From Rhodoblastus sp963748385 (GTDB lineage Bacteria; Pseudomonadota; Alphaproteobacteria; Rhizobiales; Beijerinckiaceae): DNA of 64,000 nt. The notes below the pieces were generated by a model, which worked only from the letters and a program-made list of their open reading frames with translations, was not told where the DNA came from and did not search any database. Each line of letters opens with the position of its first letter. Position 1 is the first letter of the stretch. The DNA is taken from the NCBI GenBank assembly GCA_963748385.1, contig CAVVIQ010000012.1, forward strand, positions 248,001-312,000. Reading direction: 5' to 3'. This document shows positions 45,081-52,026 of the stretch, piece after piece. Both the position numbers and the translations under genes were made by a program.

Positions 45081-46718
45081 TCAGAAATCCATACCGCCCA
45101 TGCCGCCGCCCGCGGGCATGGCGGGAGCGGTTTCCTTCCTCGGGGCCTCGACGATGGTGGCCTCGGTGGTGATCAGCAGGCCGGCGATCGAAGCGGCGTC
45201 CTGGATCGCGGTGCGCACCACCTTGGTCGGGTCGATGATGCCCTTCTTGACCAGATCGCCATATTCGCCGGTCTGGGCGTCGTAGCCATAAGCGTAATCG
45301 GCGGCTTCCATCAGCTTGCCGACCACGACCGCGCCATCGGCGCCGGCGTTGTCCACGATCTGACGCGCCGGCGACTGGATGGCCTTGCGGACGATGTCCA
45401 CGCCGGTCTTCTGGTCGCTGTTGGTGGTCACGACGCCGTCGAGCGCCTTGATGGCGCGCAGCAGAGCGACGCCGCCGCCCGGCAGGACGCCTTCTTCGAC
45501 CGCCGCGCGGGTGGCGTTCAGGGCGTCTTCGACACGGTCCTTCTTTTCCTTCACTTCGACTTCGGTCGCGCCGCCGACGCGGATGATCGCGACGCCGCCC
45601 GCGAGCTTGGCCAGTCGCTCCTGAAGCTTCTCGCGGTCATAGTCCGAGGTGGTTTCCTCGACCTGCGCCTTGATCTGGGCGATGCGGCCCTCGATGTCCT
45701 TCTTCTCGCCATAGCCGTCGACAATGGTGGTGTTTTCCTTGTCGAGACGGACTTTCTTGGCGCGACCCAGCATCGGGAGGGAGACGTTTTCGAGCTTGAT
45801 GCCGACGTCTTCCGAAACCACCGTGCCAGCGGTCAGGATGGCGATGTCTTCCAGCATGGCCTTGCGGCGGTCGCCGAAGCCCGGCGCCTTGACGGCGGCG
45901 ATCTTGAGGCCGCCGCGCAGCTTGTTGACGACGAGGGTGGCCAGAGCCTCGCCCTCGACGTCTTCGGCGACGATCAGCAGCGGCTTGCCGGTCTGGACGA
46001 CGGCTTCGAGAACCGGCAGCAGCGGCTGCAGGGTCGAGAGCTTCTTCTCGTGGATCAGGATGTAGGGATCTTCCAGCTCGGCGATCATCTTCTCGGCGTT
46101 GGTGATGAAATAGGGCGACAGATAGCCGCGGTCGAACTGCATGCCCTCGACAATGTCGGTCTCGGTTTCGAGGCTCTTGGCCTCTTCGACCGTGATCACG
46201 CCCTCGTTGCCGACTTTCTGCATCGCCTTGGCGATTTCCGAGCCGATGAAGGTGTCGCCATTCGCCGAAATGGTGCCGACCTGGGCGATCTCGTCGTTGG
46301 AGGTGACCTTCTTGGAGTTCTTCTTGAGGTCGGCGACGATGGCGTCGACGGCGAGATCGACGCCGCGCTTCAGATCCATCGGGTTGAGCCCGGCGGCCAC
46401 AGCCTTGGCGCCTTCCTTGACGATGGCGGCGGCGAGAACGGTGGCGGTGGTGGTGCCGTCGCCGGCGATGTCGTTCTGCTTGGAGGCGACTTCACGAACC
46501 ATCTGGGCGCCGAGGTTCTCGAACTTGTCCGCGAGTTCGATTTCCTTGGCGACGGTGACGCCGTCCTTGGTGATGCGGGGCGCGCCGAAGGACTTTTCGA
46601 TCACGACATTGCGGCCCTTCGGGCCCAAAGTGACCTTGACGGCGTTGGCGAGGACTTCGACGCCGCGCAGCAGGCGATCGCGCGCGTCGGTGGAGAAACG
46701 GACTTCTTTGGCAGCCAT
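45081..46718 (-). CDS. groL: Chaperonin GroEL
   Basis: A 545-residue GroEL. VTLGPKGRNVVIEKSFGAP, the ATP-site DGTTTATVLAAAIV, and the C-terminal Gly-Met tail AGGGMGGMDF are all present. It forms the double-ring folding chamber with GroES. It follows groES by 40 bases and shares its CIRCE-controlled promoter. The start begins MAAKEVRFSTDARD with AGGAGC upstream. Confidence 0.98.
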   Translation of the reverse strand: MAAKEVRFSTDARDRLLRGVEVLANAVKVTLGPKGRNVVIEKSFGAPRITKDGVTVAKEIELADKFENLGAQMVREVASKQNDIAGDGTTTATVLAAAIVKEGAKAVAAGLNPMDLKRGVDLAVDAIVADLKKNSKKVTSNDEIAQVGTISANGDTFIGSEIAKAMQKVGNEGVITVEEAKSLETETDIVEGMQFDRGYLSPYFITNAEKMIAELEDPYILIHEKKLSTLQPLLPVLEAVVQTGKPLLIVAEDVEGEALATLVVNKLRGGLKIAAVKAPGFGDRRKAMLEDIAILTAGTVVSEDVGIKLENVSLPMLGRAKKVRLDKENTTIVDGYGEKKDIEGRIAQIKAQVEETTSDYDREKLQERLAKLAGGVAIIRVGGATEVEVKEKKDRVEDALNATRAAVEEGVLPGGGVALLRAIKALDGVVTTNSDQKTGVDIVRKAIQSPARQIVDNAGADGAVVVGKLMEAADYAYGYDAQTGEYGDLVKKGIIDPTKVVRTAIQDAASIAGLLITTEATIVEAPRKETAPAMPAGGGMGGMDF

Positions 46719-46758
46719 GTCTTAGCTCCTGAATGAAAAAGGGTTCGGAAGGAACGGA

Positions 46759-47046
46759 TCAGCCGACAATGCCGAGAATGTCGGATTCCTTCATGATCAA
46801 CAGATCCTGGCCGTCGATCTTGACTTCTGTGCCGGACCACTTGCCGAACAGAACGCGGTCGCCGGCCTTGACGTCGAGCGGAACCAGCTTGCCGGATTCG
46901 TCGCGGGCGCCCGGGCCGACGGCGACGACTTCGCCTTCCTGCGGCTTTTCCTTGGCGGTGTCTGGGATGATGATGCCGCCCTTGGTCTTTTCTTCGCTGT
47001 CAACACGCTTGACGACGACGCGGTCATGGAGGGGACGGAAGGTCAT
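46759..47046 (-). CDS. groES: Co-chaperonin GroES
   Basis: A 95-residue GroES: FRPLHDRVVVKRVDSEEKTK with the mobile loop KGGIIIPDTA, and the closing ILGIVG. The ATG at 47046 is the family start; the longer open frame to 47121 runs into the CIRCE element. Lid of the GroEL chamber; first gene of the operon. Confidence 0.97.
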   Translation of the reverse strand: MTFRPLHDRVVVKRVDSEEKTKGGIIIPDTAKEKPQEGEVVAVGPGARDESGKLVPLDVKAGDRVLFGKWSGTEVKIDGQDLLIMKESDILGIVG

Positions 47047-47108
47047 GGGACTATCCTGTGTTGGGGCCCGCGCTGCCCAGGGGGCCGGGGCGAGAATGAA
47101 AGCGCCTG

Positions 47109-47135
47109 CTGGCACTCGCAACAGATGAGTGCTAA
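47109..47135 (-). promoter_or_regulatory. CIRCE operator (HrcA site)
   Basis: On the minus strand TTAGCACTC, a 9-base spacer, then GAGTGCCAG. This matches the CIRCE consensus (TTAGCACTC-N9-GAGTGCTAA) with two mismatches at the outer end of one arm. It lies just downstream of the -10 box and 63 bases before the groES ATG, so HrcA would block transcription and release it on heat shock. Confidence 0.93.
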
Positions 47136-47147
47136 CAGGCTGGCCGC

Positions 47148-47176
47148 TAAATATGTTCGCCCCCGGCCAGTGTCAA
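47148..47176 (-). promoter_or_regulatory. Sigma70-type promoter of groESL
   Basis: On the minus strand TTGACA (47176-47171) and TATTTA (47153-47148) are separated by exactly 17 bases. The CIRCE operator begins 13 bases after the -10 box, covering the expected start site. Confidence 0.85.
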
Positions 47177-47329
47177 GGCGCGACGCAACGCGATTTTGCG
47201 TCGCGGTAAATGGCGGGGCGGTCGACGCCAAAAGACTTTTTTATCGACAAGCGCCTAGATTGCGCTCATGACAACGACCGCCCAACTCTCACGTGGAAAA
47301 ATCCCCGGAAGCCGGACAGGACCTTCGGA

Positions 47330-48805
47330 ATGAGCGTCGTCCTGACCTTTCTCATCAATACGATCTTCAATCTGATCGTCGGGCTGATCGTCGCCAAATT
47401 CCTCGGGCCGGCGGAATATGGCAAATTCGCGCTCTCCATCGCGGTGATGACCTTTGGCCAGACTTTGGCCTTCGAGTGGATCCGTCTCAGCGCCGTCCGC
47501 TTCTATTCCGAACGGACCCGCAGCGAGGCCCCCGGCATCCGCGCCACGCTCAATTCCGCCTTCGTCCGGGCGATGCTGCTCTATGCCCCCGCCGCGCTGG
47601 CGTTCGCCTTTCTCGGCCCCGAATTTTCCCTGCCGCGCGACCTTTTCGCCCTGGCCTGCGTCGCTTCCATCGCCAACGGCCTGTTCGACTACCAGACCGC
47701 TCTGGTGCGCGCCCGTTTCGATGACCGCCTCTACCTCCGCGTGATTTTGACCAAGAACATGCTGGCCATGGTGGCGACGACCGGCGCCGCCTGGGCGACC
47801 GGCTCGGCCAAGGCCGCGCTGATCGCCGGCATGGCGACTTTGCTCGGTTCCGTCTTCCTCTGGCGGGCGCGGCTTGCGGACAGCGGCGTGGGCCTCAAGC
47901 AATCCGACCCGCAGCTCGCGCGCCATTACGCCGGTTATGCCGCGCCGATCGTCGCGGCGGTGCTGCTTTATCAACTCATCCCGCTCGCCAATCGCGATCT
48001 CGCCGCGCGCTTCTTCGGCTTCGCCGAGACCGGGCGCTTCGCTCTGTCGTACGATCTCGGCCAGCGCGCGGTGATGGCGATCGGCTCGGCGCTCGACGTT
48101 CTGCTGTTCCAGATCGCGGTGCGCGCTCATGACATCCACGGCGCGGAGACCGCCCGCGACCAGATCGCGCGCAACATCGCCGTCGTCTTCGCGGTGCTCG
48201 CCCCCGCCTGCGTCGGCATATGGATCGTGTTGCCCTCGATCGAGGCCCTGATCGTCCCTGAGGCCTTCCGCGGACCCTTCGCCCATTTCTTGAGCCTGAT
48301 GCTTCCCGGCCTGTTCTGCTTCGGCCTGGCGCAATTCTCGATCAACGCCATTTTCCAGATCGCCCACAAGACCCTGCCCCTGATCGCCGCCGCACTCGCC
48401 GCCTGCGTCGCGGATCCCTTGTTCGTTCTGGTCCTGCCGCGCGGAAGCGACGCCTCCAGCCTCGCCGTCGCGCAGAGCCTGGCCTTTGGCGTCGGTTTGG
48501 TCACGCTGATCGTCTTCGCCAGCTTCAACGCCGCGAAATGGCCGCGTCCGCGCGACCTCGCCCTGACCCTCGTCGGCTGCGCCGGAATGGCGGCGCTCGC
48601 CGGCCCGATGCGCTCGCTGCGCCCCGGCGTTGTCTTGATGCTGACCCAGATGTTTTTCGCCGGCGCCTTCTATGTCCTGATCGTCGCGGCCTTCGACGTC
48701 GCCGGATTGCGCACGGTCTTCGTCGAGAAAGCGGGGCCTTCGATCGGGCGCCTCAGCCGCAAGGGCGGCTTGTTCAAGGTTTTTTTACCATTACGACTTG
48801 GCTAA
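47330..48805 (+). CDS. Polysaccharide flippase (Wzx/MATE-like, MOP superfamily)
   Basis: About 491 residues with 12-14 hydrophobic helices. The N-terminal VLTFLINTIFNLIVGLIVAK followed by FLGPAEYGKFALSIA is the recurring start of polysaccharide-biosynthesis flippases. It should move a lipid-linked glycan across the inner membrane. The ATG at 47330 lies after ACAGGA and immediately before helix 1; a longer frame from 47210 is polar and rejected. There are no glycosyltransferases next to it, so its glycan is unknown. It is divergent from groES. Confidence 0.8.
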   Translation: MSVVLTFLINTIFNLIVGLIVAKFLGPAEYGKFALSIAVMTFGQTLAFEWIRLSAVRFYSERTRSEAPGIRATLNSAFVRAMLLYAPAALAFAFLGPEFSLPRDLFALACVASIANGLFDYQTALVRARFDDRLYLRVILTKNMLAMVATTGAAWATGSAKAALIAGMATLLGSVFLWRARLADSGVGLKQSDPQLARHYAGYAAPIVAAVLLYQLIPLANRDLAARFFGFAETGRFALSYDLGQRAVMAIGSALDVLLFQIAVRAHDIHGAETARDQIARNIAVVFAVLAPACVGIWIVLPSIEALIVPEAFRGPFAHFLSLMLPGLFCFGLAQFSINAIFQIAHKTLPLIAAALAACVADPLFVLVLPRGSDASSLAVAQSLAFGVGLVTLIVFASFNAAKWPRPRDLALTLVGCAGMAALAGPMRSLRPGVVLMLTQMFFAGAFYVLIVAAFDVAGLRTVFVEKAGPSIGRLSRKGGLFKVFLPLRLG

Positions 48806-48884
48806 CCACAATAACAGACAAATGTTTTCCTTAAAAATTTAAGTATTACAATCACCGCTTCCACCAAGCGCGGGAGCGATCGCC

Positions 48885-49568
48885 GTGAAATCGCGTTTTC
48901 CTGTCAGCGCCGCCGCCTGCGGCCTCGTCTTTTGCCTTGCGCCGCTCGCGCCGGCCCACGCCGGGAGCCTCGGCGGCGGCTTCCTCGAATTTGTCCTCAC
49001 CGGCGGCCAGATGGCGCCGCAATCCCGCGCCGAGGCTTATGCGCATTCCGGCGCGCGGGCGAACCGTGCGCCCGGCGGCGTGATGCAGGCCTCGCTCGCC
49101 CCGAATCCGCAGAGCCGCGAAGTCGCCCCCGAATTCACCCGCCGCGAGGTGGATTTTTCCTCCGACCGCAAGGTCGGCTCGATCGTCATCGACACGCCGA
49201 ACCATTATCTCTATCTCGTCACCGCGCCGGGCCGGGCGCTGCGCTACGGCATCGGCGTCGGACGTCCCGGTTTCGCCTGGGCCGGACACAAGACCATCAC
49301 CCGCAAGGCGGAATGGCCCGGCTGGACGCCGCCGCCGGACATGCTCAAGCGCCTGCCCGACCTGCCCCGCCATTTGGACGGCGGCCCCGAGAATCCGCTC
49401 GGCGCCCGCGCGCTCTATCTTGGCTCGTCGATGTATCGCATCCACGGCACCAACCAGCCTTGGACCATCGGCCAGAACGTCTCGTCCGGCTGCATCCGGA
49501 TGATGAACGAGGACGTGATCGACCTCTACAACCGGGTCCCTGTCGGCGCCCCGGTCGACGTGCTGTGA
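48885..49568 (+). CDS. L,D-transpeptidase (YkuD domain)
   Basis: A 227-residue exported enzyme. Signal peptide 1-26 (APAHAG cleavage). The YkuD domain runs from about residue 98 (SIVIDTPNHYLYLV) to the end, with the catalytic IHGTNQPWTIGQNVSSGCIRM (His and Cys). It forms 3-3 cross-links in peptidoglycan or attaches lipoproteins. The start is GTG at 48885, with GGGAG 9 bases upstream. Stand-alone gene 79 bases after the flippase. Confidence 0.92.
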   Translation: MKSRFPVSAAACGLVFCLAPLAPAHAGSLGGGFLEFVLTGGQMAPQSRAEAYAHSGARANRAPGGVMQASLAPNPQSREVAPEFTRREVDFSSDRKVGSIVIDTPNHYLYLVTAPGRALRYGIGVGRPGFAWAGHKTITRKAEWPGWTPPPDMLKRLPDLPRHLDGGPENPLGARALYLGSSMYRIHGTNQPWTIGQNVSSGCIRMMNEDVIDLYNRVPVGAPVDVL

Positions 49569-49651
49569 ACGGCGACTTTTCCAAATAGACACACGGCCCC
49601 GACAGCGGGAACGCTGACATCGCTCAAGCGACCATCAGCGCAGCACACCCG

Positions 49652-49714
49652 AACCCAAACCAATCATAACCAAACCTCCCCCACACCCCACTCCTGCACT
49701 CCCCCCCCCCCCAC
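49652..49714. repeat. Strand-asymmetric C-rich tract with C12 run
   Basis: Over about 63 bases the plus strand has one G; it is built of C and A with short T breaks and contains a run of 12 C at 49701-49712. The minus strand therefore has several G4-G5 runs and a G12. It directly follows the rpmB terminator. Possible G-quadruplex-forming sequence; the homopolymer length may be misread. Confidence 0.7.
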
Positions 49715-49742
49715 AAAAAAGGCGGGCTCGACGGCCCGCCTT
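49715..49742 (-). terminator. Rho-independent terminator of rpmB
   Basis: A 9-bp stem (49734-49742 with 49719-49727) with a 6-base loop, followed on the minus strand by U6 (A-run 49715-49720), 23 bases after the rpmB stop. Confidence 0.92.
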
Positions 49743-49765
49743 ATTGTTTGATCCGTTTAAAAGGC

Positions 49766-50065
49766 TCAGGCGGTCGCCGGGGCTTCCGCAGCCTTCTTGA
49801 CGATCTCGCGCTTCAGCTTGAGGGCGTCGACCGACAGTTCGGCGTCGCGAGCCTTGAGCAGGAAGGCGTCGAGGCCGCCGCGATGCTCCACCGAACGCAG
49901 GGCGGCGGCGGCGACGCGCAGGCGCACCGAGCGCTGCAGCGAATCCGAAATCAGCGAGACATTGACCAGATTCGGCAGGAAGCGGGTCCGCGTCTTGTGG
50001 TTCGAATGGCTGACGAGATTGCCGGTCTGAACGGCCTTGCCGGTCAATTCGCAACGGCGGGACAT
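49766..50065 (-). CDS. rpmB: 50S ribosomal protein L28
   Basis: A 99-residue L28: SRRCELTGKAVQTGNLVSHS, NHKTRTRFLPNL and the basic/Ala-rich alphaproteobacterial C-terminal extension. AAGGA lies 8 bases before the ATG at 50065. It sits between its own promoter and terminator. Confidence 0.96.
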   Translation of the reverse strand: MSRRCELTGKAVQTGNLVSHSNHKTRTRFLPNLVNVSLISDSLQRSVRLRVAAAALRSVEHRGGLDAFLLKARDAELSVDALKLKREIVKKAAEAPATA

Positions 50066-50253
50066 GTTATTTCCTTTCAACTCGTGAACCGCCGGCAAAA
50101 GGCGACGCCGGCTCGCGCCGTAACCATCTGGCCTTGCGGCCGAAATTCGTGAGACCGCCGTCTCATCCCAGCCGCCGATCAGGCTTGCGCCATCGGGAAA
50201 CGACAAAGGCCGCAGGAACGCGAGTTCCGCGCGGGACGGTTCATGGAGGCGGG

Positions 50254-50282
50254 TCTATAAGCGAGCGGGCTTGAAAGGTCAA
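50254..50282 (-). promoter_or_regulatory. Sigma70-type promoter of rpmB
   Basis: On the minus strand TTGACC (50282-50277), 17-base spacer, TATAGA (50259-50254). It lies between the tRNA-Pro gene and rpmB and gives a leader of about 180 bases before the L28 start. Confidence 0.7.
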
Positions 50283-50359
50283 GGCCGCAAGCCGCCGCGA
50301 AGGCCCGAAAACGGCGCTCCGCGTCGCGACATTCCCGAAGTGGATCACTTGAGAGAAAA

Positions 50360-50436
50360 TGGTCGGAGTGAGAGGATTCGAACCTCCGACCCCCTCGTCC
50401 CGAACGAGGTGCGCTACCAGGCTGCGCTACACTCCG
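50360..50436 (-). tRNA. tRNA-Pro (anticodon CGG)
   Basis: A 77-base cloverleaf on the minus strand with encoded CCA. Acceptor CGGAGTG pairs with CACTCCG, discriminator A. The D arm starts TAGCGCAGCCTGG; the anticodon stem CCTCG/CGAGG frames the loop TTCGGGA with anticodon CGG. The T loop is GGTTCGAATCC. It decodes CCG proline codons. Confidence 0.97.
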
Positions 50437-50538
50437 ACTTGAGCGGCGGAAAGCTCCGCCGCACTGCAAATTTGACGCGGCGCCTTTCGCGAAAAACCGG
50501 GTTTCACTTTTTCGCACGCCGCTTTGCTTGCGGCCCGC

Positions 50539-50567
50539 CTTATAGCGGCGACGATGGACCGGAGCAA
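50539..50567 (-). promoter_or_regulatory. Candidate promoter of tRNA-Pro
   Basis: On the minus strand TTGCTC (50567-50562), 17-base spacer, TATAAG (50544-50539), about 100 bases upstream of the tRNA. The 308-base gap 50437-50744 otherwise shows no gene; it must also hold the promoter of the divergent DUF3108 gene, which I could not place. Confidence 0.5.
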
Positions 50568-50744
50568 GAGGCTTGGCCCGGCTTTGTGAAATTTCGCGAA
50601 AGGCTCCCAAAAACCGCCCAACCATCCGCCAAGGCATTTGTCGGCGCCGCGGCCTCGCCATTATATTCTGGCGCAATCGAGTCGAATCACTTGGGCGCGT
50701 CTCGACTTGGGCGCGCCGGCGCGGCCGCCCCAAAGGTTGTCCCG

Positions 50745-51554
50745 ATGAACTGTTTTTCCTCCCGAAGCCTTGCTCTTTTCGGCGCGACGCTGGCGGCTTG
50801 CGCGACGCTCGCCCCGGCGCGCGCCGAGACCATGCGCGCCGATTATCGCGTCTGGCTGATCGGGGTGCCGATCGGCGTCGCCACCGCCAATGTCTCGGTC
50901 ACGGAAAGCCGTTACAAGGTCTCGCTCAACGTCCGGCTCACCGGCGTCGCCGCCTGGGTCTCCAAACTGCGCATGGCGCTCGCTTCGTCGGGGAATTACC
51001 AGGGCGGCTCGCTGTCGCCGTCCGGATACGCCACCATCGCCTCCAATTCGCGCGAGACCCGCACCCTGCGCATGGCGATGCGCTCGGGCGCGGTGCGCGA
51101 CGTGCAATATTCGCCGCCCTGGTACGGGCAGAACAGTCCCGACCGGGTGCCGCTGACCGAAGCCAGCAAGCGCGACATCACCGACCCGCTCTCGGCCTTC
51201 CTCATGCCGGCGCCGGCCGGCGCGAACCCGGTCGGCCCCGCCGCCTGCAACCGCCGCGTCCCGGTGTTCGACGGCTATACCCGTTTCGACGTCACCCTGA
51301 ATTACGTCGAGGTCAAGGAGATCCACACCCGCGGCTATTCCGGGCCGGTGACGATCTGTTCCGCGCGCTATATCCCGATCGCCGGGCACAAGCCGGACGC
51401 CAAGGCGACCCAGTTCATGGCCGACAACAAGGACATGAATATCTGGCTCGCCCCCGTTCCCCATCTGCCGATGGTCGTGCCCTATCGCGTCTCGCTGATG
51501 ACCATGGCGGGAACCGCGGTCATCGAGGCCGCGGAGCTGCGCTTCGCGCCTTGA
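50745..51554 (+). CDS. DUF3108 domain exported protein
   Basis: A 269-residue protein. The signal peptide ends near ARAE (residue 28). The body matches DUF3108: ADYRVWLIGVPIGVATANV, the repeated beta-strand pattern and IHTRGYSGPVTICSARYIPI, with KPDAKATQFMADNKDMNIWL near the end. Members are thought to be periplasmic beta-barrel-like proteins of unknown function. It commonly lies beside rpmB and a Suv3-like helicase in Hyphomicrobiales, as here. Confidence 0.82.
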   Translation: MNCFSSRSLALFGATLAACATLAPARAETMRADYRVWLIGVPIGVATANVSVTESRYKVSLNVRLTGVAAWVSKLRMALASSGNYQGGSLSPSGYATIASNSRETRTLRMAMRSGAVRDVQYSPPWYGQNSPDRVPLTEASKRDITDPLSAFLMPAPAGANPVGPAACNRRVPVFDGYTRFDVTLNYVEVKEIHTRGYSGPVTICSARYIPIAGHKPDAKATQFMADNKDMNIWLAPVPHLPMVVPYRVSLMTMAGTAVIEAAELRFAP

Positions 51555-52026
51555 CGGAAGCGCGCCGATCCTGCGGCGGGCCTTCATCAATCCTTCATAG
51601 ATAAGCTATTGACAGGACAGGCATTTTGAGTCCTTGCCGTTTTCCCCTGCGCGAAACGCCAGATTCAAATTCTTGGGTGTCGCCGCGCGCGAGCGTCTAT
51701 ATGTAGCGCGAACAAAAACGGATTCCGTCGAGGTCAGCGATTCGGGCGCGATTCGTTCGCGCAAGGTTCGAGGGCTTAACAGCCAAAGCCGCCGCGCCGC
51801 GCGTCTTGCCTTCAACCCCTTGATTTCGTGTGGGCCGGAACCGCCGTTTCGTCCTGGAATGAAACAAGCGGGCAAGAATTGGATCGAAGGGCCTTTCGTT
51901 CGCGCCGCGACTCTTTTTGTGGAATTGGCGCCGCCAATGCCTTTATGAAGGCGCGCGGGCGGCCCCCGGCGCGGGTCGGCTCGATCCGAAATCTTCACGC
52001 GCGCCGTAAAAGCCGGAGCCTTTGGC
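51555..52026. other. Intergenic region upstream of the helicase
   Basis: About 470 bases without a convincing gene. A 104-codon frame at 51634-51948 shows no domain, ribosome site or family resemblance. A TTGACA at 51609 lacks a partner -10. It is the leader/promoter region of the helicase gene. Confidence 0.5.
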
